64,000 bases of DNA. Origin: Tepidiforma sp. (GTDB lineage: Bacteria; Chloroflexota; Dehalococcoidia; Tepidiformales; Tepidiformaceae). Position 1 is the first letter of the stretch. Every line of letters begins with the position of its first letter. The position numbers and the translations under genes were made by a program. The notes below the pieces were generated by a model. That model made no database searches. It had not been told where the DNA came from and saw only the letters and a list, made by a program, of their open reading frames with translations. The stretch lies in the NCBI RefSeq assembly GCF_026003995.1, contig NZ_BPIG01000001.1:62001-126000 (forward strand), written 5' to 3'. Below, piece after piece: positions 35,199 to 45,491 of this stretch.

Positions 35199-38100
35199 AT
35201 GCGGAGCGCACTCGCCACGTGGCGCCTCTTCGCACGCCGCAGCGAACGGAACTGGCGGCTGCTCGCCGTCCTCGGCCTCGGCATGCTCATCGCCGCCGCC
35301 CTGCTCGCCGCCGCCCCGATCTACGCCCGCACCATGGCCGACCTCGGCCTCACCTTCACCGTCCGCGACCGCCTCGGCGAAGCCCCGGGCAACCGCGTCA
35401 GCTTCACGTCCGTCCCTCTCGGCACGCCGGAAGGCCAGTCGCTCCGCGATGCCGTCGAGCGCCGCATCGCCGAGCGCATCGGCTGGTTCGCGCAGGGTGA
35501 ATCGCGCGTGCTCGTCGGGCCCCGCTTCTTCCTCGCTCCGCCCGGCGAACCGGCGCCCCTGCTCGCGCCGATCGGCCAGCTCCAGTCGGTCACCGGCTAC
35601 GAATCGGCGGTCACCGTCCTCGAAGGCGAGCTCCCCCGGCCCGCCGCGCCCGGCCAGCCGATCGAGGTCGCCGTCTCGCGCGATGCCGCCCGGGCCGCCC
35701 GCCTCGCCGTCGGCCAGCAGCTCGCCCTCGTCGAAGACTTCGATACCTGCGCCCGCGAAATCCCGCGCGAGGACCGCCCGCCCCCGCCGCCCTGCACGCC
35801 GGCTGCCGGCGTGACCTTTAGCCTCTCCGCCGTCGTCACCGCCATCGTCGAACCGCTGCGCGCCGACGACCCGTTCTGGGTGCTCCCTGCCGACCGGTTC
35901 TTCGCACCCTACCGGCTCCTGCCCGAAAACGGCCCGGTCGTCCCCATGTTCGCCCCGGAGGAGACGCTCCTCGGCGCCTTCGCCAGCCAGTTCCCCGCCT
36001 ACGGCGCGGGCACCGCATGGCACACCTTCGCCCGCCCCGAAGCGCTCTCCCGCGAGACCTTCGAGCGCGCCCGCGCCGACCTCTCCGCGCTCTACTACGA
36101 CCTAGAGCCGCTCGGCGGCGCCAGCTTCAGCCCGCTCGGCAACGTCCTCCGCGATTACGGCCGCGCGCAGCAGTACCAGCAGGCGCCGCTCACCATCCTC
36201 CTGCTCGAAATCGCGGCCGTCGCCGTCTTCTACGTCATCCTCGTCTCCATCGTCCTCACCGAGCGCCTCTCCGACGAGGTCGCGCTCCTCCGCAGCCGGG
36301 GCGCGACCGTCGCGCAGGTGGGCGTCATCACCCTTGCGGAGGGCCTCATCCTCGGCGCGCCGATCATCCTCGTCGCCCCGCTCGTTGCGGCCGCCGGGAC
36401 GGCCCTCCTCGGCCTCACGCCGACCTTCGAGCCGGTGAACGGCGGCGCGCTCCTGCCCGTCTCGCTCCCCCCGGAGGCCTTCCTCTACGCGGCCGCCGGC
36501 GTCGCCGTCTCCATCGCCGCGCTGCTCGTCCCCGCGCTGCTCGCCGCCCGCTCCTCGGCCGTTGCCCGCCGCCGCGAGCAGGCGCGGCCCGGGAAGCCGC
36601 TCTTCCAGCGCTACTACCTCGATCTCGTCCTCGCCGGCTTCGCAGCCCTCCTCCTTTGGGAGCTGCGGGAACGCGGGACGGTTTTCCGCCCCTCGCCCAC
36701 CGGCGGCGTCACCTCCGACCCGCTGCTGCTGCTCTCGCCGGCCATCCTCGCCGCCGCGGCGGCTGCACTCCTCCTCCGCGTTTACCCCATCGCGACCCGC
36801 CTCCTCGCGCGGCTCTTCGCCCGGGAAGCGCCGCCGCCGGTCCAGCTCGGCCTCTGGCAGGTCTCCCGCAGCCCCGGCCACTCTGCCCGGCTCGCGCTCC
36901 TCCTCGCCCTCGCGCTCGCGGTTGGCACCTTCGCCGCCAGCTACGCGACCACCGCTTCGGCGACCTTCGAGGAGCGCGCCCGCTTCCAGGCTGGCGCCGG
37001 CATCCGGGCCGTCACGACCGGCACCGCCGACCTCGGCCTCGATGGGGCAGCCGCCGACGCAGCCCTCCGCGAACGGACCGGCGTGCCCCTCGCCTCCGCC
37101 GTCCTCCGCCTGCCGGCCGCCCCGGCCGCCGCCGGCGCCACCGGCCGCACCTTCCAGGCCCTCGGGCTGAACCCGGACGACGCGCCGTTCCTCCTCTGGT
37201 GGCGCGACGACTTCGCGGAGCGCCCTCTGCGCGACCTCATGGCCGACCTCGGCGCGCCAGGGCCGCTCCGCGGCATCGAACTCCCCCGCGGCACGACCTC
37301 GCTCAATATCGACGTCCGCGCGTCATCGACCCCGAACCAGATGACGCTCTGGGCCCGCGTCCGCGACGCGACCGGCTACCACCAGCTCATCGAGTTCGGC
37401 ACCATCGAACCCGGCGAATGGCGGACGATGACGGCCCCCATCTCGCGCGTCTTCGAAGGTCAGCTCCCCGAGCCGCTCACCCTCGCCGCGCTCGTCATCA
37501 CCGAGCCTGCGAACCGCTTCAACACGCTCGAACTCACGATCCTCGTGGACAACCTGGCCGCGTCGACCTCAGCCGGCGTCACGACGGTTCTCGACGACTT
37601 CGAACGCCCGGACCCCGGCTGGACGCCGCTCCCGTCGCGGCTCAACCTCCCGGACGGATTCGACCTCACCCGCGACGGAGCCGTCTCCGGCCAGGCGGGC
37701 CGCATCCGCCGCGCCCCGGGCCAGAGCACCGAACTCTGGGGCCTCGTGCGCGAGCAATCCGCCGTGCCCCTCCCCGTCGTCGCGACCCGCTCCTTCCTCG
37801 CCGCCACCGGCCTCTCCGTGGGCGCCGCCGGCACGATCAGCGTCGCCGCCGTGCCTGTTCCCATCCGGGTCGTCGGCGAAGCCGCCGCCTTCCCCACGCT
37901 GCCCGCCGCCTCCGGCCCCGGGGTCGTCTTCAACCGCGACCAGCTCCTCTCGTGGCTCGGCCTCGCCGGCTCGTCGAATCAGCCCGTCCTGAACGAAGCG
38001 TGGCTCGAACCGCCGCCCGGGGCCGACATCCCGGCCATCGAGCAGGTGCTCCGCAACGACCCGTTCAACTTCGGCCTGGTCACCGACCGCTCCCGCGAAC

Positions 38101-38555
38101 TCGCCCGCCTCGAGCGGAACCCGCTCATCTCCGCGGGCGGCGCCGGCATCCTTTACCTCGCCTTCGGCGCTGTCCTGCTGCTCGTCACTGCGGCGCTCCT
38201 CGTCTCGCTCTGGCTCGTCGTCCAGCGCCGCCGGACCGAGTTCGCCGTGCTTCGCTCGCTCGGTCTCTCTCGCGGCGGCGTCGCCCGCGTCCTCGCCGTC
38301 GAATACGCCTTCGTCGCCGTCGTCGGCGTCGCGGCCGGGACGTGGCTGGGCCGCGGCATCGCCGGGCGCATGCTCTCCTTCCTCGATGTCGACGAAGCCG
38401 GCCGGCTCGCCGAACCCTCCTACCTGCTGCGGACCGACTGGCTGCTGGTCGGTGCCAGCCTCGGGGCGGTCGCGCTCGTCTTCGCCGGCTCGCTGCTCTT
38501 CGCCGCCCGCCTCATCGCCCGCACCTCCGACGCGCAGGCGCTCCGGACCGAATAG
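35199..38555 (+). CDS. FtsX-like ABC transporter permease (large, with ectodomain insert)
   Basis: FYVILVSIVLTERLSDEVALLRSRGATVAQVGVITLAEGLILG; RRRTEFAVLRSLGLSRGGVARVLAVEYAFVAVVGVAAGTWLGRGIAG; start ATG 35199. Confidence 0.9.
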   Translation: MRSALATWRLFARRSERNWRLLAVLGLGMLIAAALLAAAPIYARTMADLGLTFTVRDRLGEAPGNRVSFTSVPLGTPEGQSLRDAVERRIAERIGWFAQGESRVLVGPRFFLAPPGEPAPLLAPIGQLQSVTGYESAVTVLEGELPRPAAPGQPIEVAVSRDAARAARLAVGQQLALVEDFDTCAREIPREDRPPPPPCTPAAGVTFSLSAVVTAIVEPLRADDPFWVLPADRFFAPYRLLPENGPVVPMFAPEETLLGAFASQFPAYGAGTAWHTFARPEALSRETFERARADLSALYYDLEPLGGASFSPLGNVLRDYGRAQQYQQAPLTILLLEIAAVAVFYVILVSIVLTERLSDEVALLRSRGATVAQVGVITLAEGLILGAPIILVAPLVAAAGTALLGLTPTFEPVNGGALLPVSLPPEAFLYAAAGVAVSIAALLVPALLAARSSAVARRREQARPGKPLFQRYYLDLVLAGFAALLLWELRERGTVFRPSPTGGVTSDPLLLLSPAILAAAAAALLLRVYPIATRLLARLFAREAPPPVQLGLWQVSRSPGHSARLALLLALALAVGTFAASYATTASATFEERARFQAGAGIRAVTTGTADLGLDGAAADAALRERTGVPLASAVLRLPAAPAAAGATGRTFQALGLNPDDAPFLLWWRDDFAERPLRDLMADLGAPGPLRGIELPRGTTSLNIDVRASSTPNQMTLWARVRDATGYHQLIEFGTIEPGEWRTMTAPISRVFEGQLPEPLTLAALVITEPANRFNTLELTILVDNLAASTSAGVTTVLDDFERPDPGWTPLPSRLNLPDGFDLTRDGAVSGQAGRIRRAPGQSTELWGLVREQSAVPLPVVATRSFLAATGLSVGAAGTISVAAVPVPIRVVGEAAAFPTLPAASGPGVVFNRDQLLSWLGLAGSSNQPVLNEAWLEPPPGADIPAIEQVLRNDPFNFGLVTDRSRELARLERNPLISAGGAGILYLAFGAVLLLVTAALLVSLWLVVQRRRTEFAVLRSLGLSRGGVARVLAVEYAFVAVVGVAAGTWLGRGIAGRMLSFLDVDEAGRLAEPSYLLRTDWLLVGASLGAVALVFAGSLLFAARLIARTSDAQALRTE

Positions 38556-38561
38556 CGGCCG

Positions 38562-39242
38562 TCACTCGCCGGGCAGCACCAGCAGCCCCGCCGCCGGGTC
38601 TGGCTGCCCCGCCGCATCCAGCAGGACACCGACGCGGTCGCCCGGCCCGATCGCCTCGCTCGTCCGCTCCCGCGCGGCGAAGAGCGGCGCACCCTCCGCG
38701 AACCAGACCGCCGCCTCTCCCGCTGCCGTCGCGAGCACCATCCGCCCCGCCTCGACTCGCTCGACGCGGCCGGTGACGAGCGGCAGCGCCGCCGCCTCGC
38801 CGAGCGCTTCGTGCCCCGCGAACGGCCCCGCGGTCGCGCCGCCGGTGCCGCCCTCGCCGACGACGATGGCGCGGATGGTCGCGTTCCGGACTTCGTTCGG
38901 CACGCCGATGACCGCCGCCTGCATCCCGGGCCGGATGTCCCCGGGCGCGGCGGGCTCGAGCACCCACACCCGCGTCCCCGGCGGCAGCGCCAGCTCGCTC
39001 GCGCCCGTGCCGCCCGAGACGGCGAGCCGGCCGGCCTCGGCGCGCTCGACCGTGAAGGCCGCGTAGCCGGCCCCGGCCGGCATCGCCATCGGCCCCGGCT
39101 CCGGCGGCGCGCCGCCCCCGCCCGTCTGCCGGGCCGCGATGATGACCGCGACGAGGCAGGCGACCACCCCGGCGGCCGCCGCAACCGGGAGGATGAGCTG
39201 CCGGGCCGTCCACGGGCGCTGCGCCAGCGCGGGCTGCTCCAT
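38562..39242 (-). CDS. Membrane-anchored hypothetical protein (DUF5666-like repeats possible)
   Basis: N-terminal TM helix followed by beta-rich repeats (AGYAAFTVERAEAGRLAVSG..., VTGRVERVEAGRMVLAT). Confidence 0.6.
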   Translation of the reverse strand: MEQPALAQRPWTARQLILPVAAAAGVVACLVAVIIAARQTGGGGAPPEPGPMAMPAGAGYAAFTVERAEAGRLAVSGGTGASELALPPGTRVWVLEPAAPGDIRPGMQAAVIGVPNEVRNATIRAIVVGEGGTGGATAGPFAGHEALGEAAALPLVTGRVERVEAGRMVLATAAGEAAVWFAEGAPLFAARERTSEAIGPGDRVGVLLDAAGQPDPAAGLLVLPGE

Positions 39243-39272
39243 CAGCCGGGGATGCTAGCCGACTGCGCGGCC

Positions 39273-39779
39273 CTACGCCTCGTCGATCGTGACGCGCGTG
39301 ATCGCCACCGGCTCGAGCGGCCGGTCCTGCGCCCCCGTCGGCGCCGTCGCGATGGCGTCCAGCACGTCCTCGCCGGAGGTCAGCTGCCCGAAAATCGTGT
39401 AGTTCGGCGGCAGCGGGTAGTCCGCGTGCATGATGAAGAACTGGCTGCCGTTCGTGTTCGGGCCGGCGTTCGCCATCGCCATCGTGCCCCTCAGGTACGG
39501 CCGGGTGACGGGCTCATCTTCGAACCGGTAGCCCGGCCCGCCCCGCCCCGTGCCCGTCGGGTCGCCGCCCTGGATGACGAACCCCCGGATGACCCGGTGG
39601 AAAATCACCCCGTCGTAGAAGCCCTCCCGCGCCAGGAAGACGAAGTTGTTCACCGTCTTCGGCGCCTCGGCCGGGAAGAACTCCACCGTCATCGTGCCGG
39701 CCGTCGTCTCGATCGTCGCCCGGTACTGCTTCGCCGGGTCGATCGCCATCGCCGGCGGGTTCGCATACTGTTTCGCCAT
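39273..39779 (-). CDS. Peptidyl-prolyl cis-trans isomerase, cyclophilin type
   Basis: [36 protein letters not shown]...[15 protein letters not shown]. Confidence 0.95.
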   Translation of the reverse strand: MAKQYANPPAMAIDPAKQYRATIETTAGTMTVEFFPAEAPKTVNNFVFLAREGFYDGVIFHRVIRGFVIQGGDPTGTGRGGPGYRFEDEPVTRPYLRGTMAMANAGPNTNGSQFFIMHADYPLPPNYTIFGQLTSGEDVLDAIATAPTGAQDRPLEPVAITRVTIDEA

Positions 39780-39961
39780 CGCCGCACCTCCTCGGGTTGA
39801 TCCCAGCCTACCCCCGGCCCGTCTTACCTGCTCGAAACGGCGCCGCTCCCCTACGGCAGAACCCTGAACTTAGCGGCCGCTCAGGCGATTCCCCGATACC
39901 GCTGCTGGCTGGCCGGCCGAACGATCCCCGTAGCAACCAGTCACAGGTTCGGAGCCGCCTC

Positions 39962-41848
39962 ATGCCCGGAGTTTCGTTCGCCGCGCGCGACCGCCTCGTC
40001 CTCGGCGTCATCGCCGCCCATGTCCCGGTCGTCATCGCCGTCGCCGTCATCGTCGGCGAGCTTTCGCTCGTCACCGCCGCCCTCGGCAGCCTCGTCATCG
40101 CCGGCGGCGCGTGGGCCGCCTATGCCCTCGCCGCGGGCCAGCGCGCCTTCCGCGTCGTCGCCGCCGCCGCCCTGATGGCGATGTCCGGCATGCTCATCGC
40201 CGCATCCGGCGGCGAAATCGCCGTCCACTTCCACGTCTTCGTCGTCCTCAGCTTCCTCGTCATCTACTACGACGCGCTCCCGATCCTCGTCGCCGCCGGC
40301 GTCATCGCGGTCCACCATCTCGCCGGCAACTACATCTTCCCGAACTACGTCTTCGATTCCGGCGCCTCTCTCCAGACGGTCATCGAGCACGCCGCCTTCG
40401 TCGTCCTCCAGACGGCCGTCACCGTCTACGTCGCGGAGCGCGTGCGCCGCTCCACCGCGGCCGTCAGCGCCGCCGCCGACCGCCTCGCCGCGCAGCAGCT
40501 GCCGGCGATGCAGGAGGCCTTCGAAGCAGCAGCCCGCGGCGACCTCACTCGCTCGCTCACGTTCGAGGTTTCGCCCGTCAGCGCCTCCGGCTCCGACGAG
40601 ATCGGCGCGATGGCCGGGGCCTTCAACCGCCTCCAGGAGCAGCTCTCTGCCATCGCCCGCTCGGCCAGCCAGATGAACGCCAGCCTCGCCGGCCTCGTGA
40701 AGGACGTGAGCGCCAACGCCCGCCGCGTCCTCGATACCGCCGCGAACGTCGAGAACTCGGCCGCCGACGTCGCCAGCGCCGCCAGCCAGATTGCGCAGGC
40801 CTCCGCCGACATCGGCGACCTCACCGCTCGCCTCGCCGACATCGCGGCTGCCGCCGAGGCAAACCTCGGCCGCGCCACCGGCGAAGCCGACCACGTCGCC
40901 GGTGCGACCCGCCAGACCGCCCTCACCGCCCGCGAAGCACGCGACGAGATCGCCGCCATCCATCAGCGGCTCGAAGAGGTCGCTGCCCTCGCCCGCGACG
41001 TCAACGACGCCACCCGGGGGAGCAGCGACGCCGCCCGCCAGGGCCAGGACGCCGTCCGCCTCGCCGTCACCTCCATGGAGGCGATCGCCGGCGCCGTCGA
41101 GCGCGCCGCCGCCACCGTCAACGAACTCGGCGCCTACGGCGAGCAGATCGGCAACATCGTCACGGTCATCGACGAAATCGCCGCACAAACCAACCTCCTC
41201 GCCCTCAACGCCGCTATCGAAGCCGCCCGCGCCGGCGAGCAGGGCCGCGGCTTCGCCGTCGTCGCCGAAAACGTCCGCCAGCTCGCCGAGCGCTCCAGCG
41301 CCAGCACCCGCGAAATCGCCGACCTCATCGCCCGCATCCAGGAACGCACCACGGAGGCCGTCTCCGCCATGCAGACCGGCGTCGCCGACGTCCAGCAGGG
41401 CCGCGAAGTGACCGCCCGCGTCGATGCTTCGCTCGGCGAAATCATCGCGAACATCGCCCGCACCGGCGACCGCGTCCACGCCATCGTCGAGCAGATCGGC
41501 GCGCTCGCCAGCTCTGCCAGCACCGTCGTCGAAGCCGCCGGCTCGCTCGTCGAATCCGCGACTGGCGCCGGGGCCGGTGCTGAGGATATCGCCGCCGCCT
41601 CGAAATCCGTGCTCGCCTCCGTCGAACAGGTCGCCCAGAGCTCCTCGGAGACCGCCGCGACCGTCCAGGAACTGAACGCTTCCACGACGACCCTCGGCGA
41701 CCGCGCAGCCTCGCTCGACCGCGAGTCGGCCGCCCTCCGCGAGCTCGCCGAAGCCCTCGCGAAGAGCGTCGGCGCCTTCCGCGTCGGCAGCGATGCCGCC
41801 GCCCGCCCGGCCCCCCTCCCGCAGGCGTTCGACCGCCGTGCGGCCTGA
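39962..41848 (+). CDS. Methyl-accepting chemotaxis protein with His-rich membrane sensor domain
   Basis: Signalling hairpin [49 protein letters not shown]; membrane region [39 protein letters not shown]. Confidence 0.92.
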   Translation: MPGVSFAARDRLVLGVIAAHVPVVIAVAVIVGELSLVTAALGSLVIAGGAWAAYALAAGQRAFRVVAAAALMAMSGMLIAASGGEIAVHFHVFVVLSFLVIYYDALPILVAAGVIAVHHLAGNYIFPNYVFDSGASLQTVIEHAAFVVLQTAVTVYVAERVRRSTAAVSAAADRLAAQQLPAMQEAFEAAARGDLTRSLTFEVSPVSASGSDEIGAMAGAFNRLQEQLSAIARSASQMNASLAGLVKDVSANARRVLDTAANVENSAADVASAASQIAQASADIGDLTARLADIAAAAEANLGRATGEADHVAGATRQTALTAREARDEIAAIHQRLEEVAALARDVNDATRGSSDAARQGQDAVRLAVTSMEAIAGAVERAAATVNELGAYGEQIGNIVTVIDEIAAQTNLLALNAAIEAARAGEQGRGFAVVAENVRQLAERSSASTREIADLIARIQERTTEAVSAMQTGVADVQQGREVTARVDASLGEIIANIARTGDRVHAIVEQIGALASSASTVVEAAGSLVESATGAGAGAEDIAAASKSVLASVEQVAQSSSETAATVQELNASTTTLGDRAASLDRESAALRELAEALAKSVGAFRVGSDAAARPAPLPQAFDRRAA

Positions 41849-41994
41849 GCCGGGGAGCCTCGCCCAGCGCGCCCTGCTGGCGGCCATCGTCCTCGCGATG
41901 ATGGCCGCCAGCCTCGCTGCGACCTTCGAATCCGCGGCAGCGCGGGCCGCCGCCGGCGTCTACCGCTTCTTCTGCGGCTGAAGTTTGGCCGCGC

Positions 41995-42588
41995 TCAGAC
42001 GCGCTGCTCCCGCACGCCCTGCGGGATGAGCGAATCGCTCACGCTCGCCAGCCACTCGCGCACCCACGGCTCCTCCGCCCTGCGGGGCAGCGCACGCAGG
42101 ATGTCGCGCGTATGCGTCGGTTCGTGGATCGCCACGCCCCAGAGCAGCCCGCCGAACCGCACCCGCGACGGCGGGATGTTCAGCACCTTCCGGTCACCGC
42201 CGTACAGGATCTCCTGGTCGAGATGCGCGTCGGTGAACTCCGCCACCGCCCGCAGCAGCCGCTCCCGATGGAGCGCCGCCTCCTCCAGCAGCTCCTCGAT
42301 CGACCGGTCCCGGCGCGACCGAACCGCGGCCTCGTTCCAGTCGTCGATGTCGAACGGGTTCGGGATCGGCGTATCCGGCAGCGGTGCCTGCTGGCCGACC
42401 ATCGCCGCCCACCGCGGCACGATCAGACCGTCGATCGTGCACAGGTGGGCGATGTAATCCTTGACCGTCCAGTGGCTTCCCGGCACGACCGCGCCCAGCT
42501 CCTCCGCAGTCAATGACCGGCACAGGTGTGCGAACTGCCGCCGGTGCCGCTCGAATTCGTCGATGACCAGCTGCACCCGGATGTTCAT
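41995..42588 (-). CDS. DinB-like/maleylpyruvate isomerase-type metal-binding protein
   Basis: HWTVKDYIAHLCTIDGLIVPRW...GVAIHEPTHTRDILRAL. Confidence 0.7.
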   Translation of the reverse strand: MNIRVQLVIDEFERHRRQFAHLCRSLTAEELGAVVPGSHWTVKDYIAHLCTIDGLIVPRWAAMVGQQAPLPDTPIPNPFDIDDWNEAAVRSRRDRSIEELLEEAALHRERLLRAVAEFTDAHLDQEILYGGDRKVLNIPPSRVRFGGLLWGVAIHEPTHTRDILRALPRRAEEPWVREWLASVSDSLIPQGVREQRV

Positions 42589-42677
42589 GGGCAAACCTCC
42601 ACGCCGCCGCACTCTACCGGCCGCACCTCCCCCGCGCCAGTTCGCGAACGGCCGCCCGCCGTGGAACAATTGCCGCC

Positions 42678-43922
42678 GTGACCCAGCGCCCCGTGCTCTT
42701 CCGCAACGCTTCGGTGTTCGATGACGGCGCCCGCACCTTCCGCGCCGGGCTCGATGTCCTCTGCCGTGACGGCCGCATCGAACGCATCGCCCCCGCCGGC
42801 TCCGCCGGGGACGTCCCCCCGGACACCCGTGTGGTGGACGCCGGCGGCGCCTTCCTCATCCCTGGCCTCATCGATTGCCACGTCCACCTCACCTCCGCCG
42901 GCGACCCGGACGAACTCGGCGCCATGCGCGCCGAACCCCTCCCCGTCCGCGCGTGGAAGGCGGCCCGCAACGCCGCCGCCACCGTCCGCGCCGGCGTCAC
43001 CACCGTCCGCGACCTCGGCGCCGCTGACCACCTGAACATCCACCTCGCCCGGGCCGTCGAATCCGGCCTGCTCGAAGGCCCGCGCATCCTCGCCGCCGGC
43101 TACGGGGTGACGATGACCGGCGGCCACGGCCACGGCTTCATCGCCGTCGAAGCCGACGGCCCCGACGAAGTCCGCAAGCGCGTCCGCGAGCAGCTCCGCG
43201 CCGGCGCCGCAGCCATCAAGCTCTTCGCCAGCGGCGGCGTGATGACCCCCGGCGTCGACCCGCGCTCGCCCAGCTTTACGCTCGAAGAGCTCCGCGCCGG
43301 CGTCGAAGAGGCGCACAAGGCCTTCCGCGTCGTCGGCGCCCACGCGCAGGCCACCGAAGGCATCAAGAACGCCATCCTCGCGGGCGTCGATTCCGTCGAG
43401 CACGGCGTCTGGCTCGATGAGGAAGCTATCGACATGATGGCCGCCCGCGGGACGTACCTCGTCGCGACCCTGACGGCCCCGTGGCAGATCGCCCACATGG
43501 GCGCCGAGGCCGGCGTCCCGCAGTACATGGTCGAAAAAGGCTGGCAGGTGCTCGAATCGCACGAAGCGAGCTTCCGCGCCGCCATCCGGGCCGGCGTCCG
43601 CATCGCGATGGGCACCGACCAGGGCACGCCCTTCAACCGGCCCGGCGACAACGCCCAGGAGCCCGCCCGCATGGTCCGCCTCGGGCTTTCGCCTGCCGCG
43701 GCGCTCCTCGCCTCGACTGCCTGGGCGGCCGACCTTCTCCGCCTCGCCGACCGCATCGGCCGCATCCGCGAAGGCCTCGATGCCGACCTCGTCCTGCTCG
43801 CCCGCGACCCGCTCGCCGGCATCGCCGCGCTCGCCGACCCGTCAGCGATCCGCGTAGTGCTCGCCCGCGGCAAGATGGTGGTCGAGCGAATCCCCGAAGC
43901 GCACCAACCGGAGGCCTCATGA
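42678..43922 (+). CDS. Amidohydrolase family protein
   Basis: FLIPGLIDCHVHLTSAGD; GGHGHGFIAVEADG; KLFASGGVMTPGVDPRS; VGAHAQATEGIKNAILAGVDSVEHG; IAMGTDQGTP. Confidence 0.92.
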   Translation: MTQRPVLFRNASVFDDGARTFRAGLDVLCRDGRIERIAPAGSAGDVPPDTRVVDAGGAFLIPGLIDCHVHLTSAGDPDELGAMRAEPLPVRAWKAARNAAATVRAGVTTVRDLGAADHLNIHLARAVESGLLEGPRILAAGYGVTMTGGHGHGFIAVEADGPDEVRKRVREQLRAGAAAIKLFASGGVMTPGVDPRSPSFTLEELRAGVEEAHKAFRVVGAHAQATEGIKNAILAGVDSVEHGVWLDEEAIDMMAARGTYLVATLTAPWQIAHMGAEAGVPQYMVEKGWQVLESHEASFRAAIRAGVRIAMGTDQGTPFNRPGDNAQEPARMVRLGLSPAAALLASTAWAADLLRLADRIGRIREGLDADLVLLARDPLAGIAALADPSAIRVVLARGKMVVERIPEAHQPEAS

Positions 43923-44686
43923 GCCAGCTCCAGAAGATCATCGCCCGCATCCAGCGCCGGGAGGGCCCGGCCATCGGCTTCGGCCGCGTCCCCCGCGAAC
44001 AGCCCCGCGCGATGGCGCTCCTCGCGACGGTCCGCGATGCCGCCGCCGCCCGCGCCGCCCTCGATGCCGGCGCCGATGCGGTCCTCTTCCTCGCGGGCAG
44101 CGCGGCCCTCGCGGCCGACCAGCTCCGCGGCGTCGCCGGCCCGAAGGTCGCCGCCGGCGTCTCGCTCCCGGTCCTCTCCGTCGCCGACGCCGAGAAGCTC
44201 CGCGAGGCCGGCTGCGACTTCGTCGTCAGCCCCCTCGAAACGACCGACTCGGCCGCCGTCGACGTCGAAAAGATGGGCCACCTCGTCGTCGCCAGCGAAT
44301 CCATCGAAGACAACACCCTCCGCGCGCTCGGCCCGCTCGGCCTCGACGGCCTCTTCGTCCAGCGCGCCCACGGCCCGATGAAGCTCTCCGAGCAGCTGGG
44401 CCTCGTCCGGCTGGCCTCCTTTTCGAACACCGGCCTCGTCGTGACCGTCGACCTCGCCTCCTCCGCCGCCGACCTCCGCGTGCTCCGCGATTCCGGCGCC
44501 GTCGCCATCGTGGCGCCCGAAGGCGCTTCAGCCGCCGACATCGCCAGCCTCAACGAGCGCCTCCGCGCCGTCCCCGCGCCCCGCAAGGCGCGCTCCGATT
44601 CGAACCAGGTGGCCCTCGTCCCCTCGCTCATCGGCGGCCATGACCACGATGAAGAGGACGACGACGGGGACGGCGAGGAGGACTGA
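43919..44686 (+). CDS. Predicted TIM-barrel-like hypothetical protein with acidic C-terminal tail
   Basis: ARAALDAGADAVLFLAGSAAL...KLREAGCDFVVSPLETTDSAAVDVEKMGHLVV...; tail HDHDEEDDDGDGEED; overlaps preceding gene by 4 nt. Confidence 0.65.
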   Translation: MSQLQKIIARIQRREGPAIGFGRVPREQPRAMALLATVRDAAAARAALDAGADAVLFLAGSAALAADQLRGVAGPKVAAGVSLPVLSVADAEKLREAGCDFVVSPLETTDSAAVDVEKMGHLVVASESIEDNTLRALGPLGLDGLFVQRAHGPMKLSEQLGLVRLASFSNTGLVVTVDLASSAADLRVLRDSGAVAIVAPEGASAADIASLNERLRAVPAPRKARSDSNQVALVPSLIGGHDHDEEDDDGDGEED

Positions 44687-44687
44687 G

Positions 44688-45491
44688 ATGCCGCAGGTCG
44701 CCGTCGAACGCTCCGGCAGCGTCGCCGTCCTGACCATCACCAACCCGCCCCGCGGGTACATGGACGCCGCGACCGTCGCCGAACTCGACGCCGCAACCGC
44801 GGAGCTCGAACGCGACGACGCCGTCCGCGCGGTCGTCATCACCGGCGGCGTACCCGGCGTCTTCATCCGCCACTACTCGGTCCACGAACTCGAAGCGCTC
44901 GCCCGCCAGCTCCGCGAGCGCGGCGTCGCCGTCGACCCCGCCCGGCCGCTGCCGCCGCGCGACATCGACCGCGTCTTCGGCCGCCTCGAGGAGATGCCGA
45001 AGCCGGTCATCGCCGCCATCAACGGCTTCGCCATGGGCGGCGGCTTCGAGCTCGCGCTCTGCTGCGACCTGCGCGTCGCCGAGGAAGGCCCCTACGAGCT
45101 CGGCCTGCCGGAAGTCCGCCTCGGCATCCTCCCCGGCGCGGGCGGCACCCAGAAGCTCCCCGCGCTCGTCGGCGCCGCCCGCGCGCTGGAGATGACGCTC
45201 CGCGGCCGCACCGTCTCGCCCGCCGAAGCCCGCAGCCTCGGCCTCGTCCACGAACTCGTCCCGGCCGGCCGCGCCCGCGACCGCGCGCACGAACTCGCCG
45301 CCGAGCTCGCGTCGCTCCCGCCCCGCGCCGTCGGCCATATCAAGCGGCTCGTCCGCGCCTCGGCATCGATGAGCCGCGCCGAGGGCCTCGCCCTCGAACG
45401 CACCCTCTTCCTCGACCTCCTCCTCTCCGACGAGGCCCTCGAACGCATGTCGCGCATGAACGCCGATGACCGCGACATCCGCGACGCCTGA
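44688..45491 (+). CDS. Enoyl-CoA hydratase/isomerase family protein
   Basis: KPVIAAINGFAMGGGFELALCCDLRVAEEG...ELGLPEVRLGILPGAGGTQKLPALVG. Confidence 0.92.
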   Translation: MPQVAVERSGSVAVLTITNPPRGYMDAATVAELDAATAELERDDAVRAVVITGGVPGVFIRHYSVHELEALARQLRERGVAVDPARPLPPRDIDRVFGRLEEMPKPVIAAINGFAMGGGFELALCCDLRVAEEGPYELGLPEVRLGILPGAGGTQKLPALVGAARALEMTLRGRTVSPAEARSLGLVHELVPAGRARDRAHELAAELASLPPRAVGHIKRLVRASASMSRAEGLALERTLFLDLLLSDEALERMSRMNADDRDIRDA

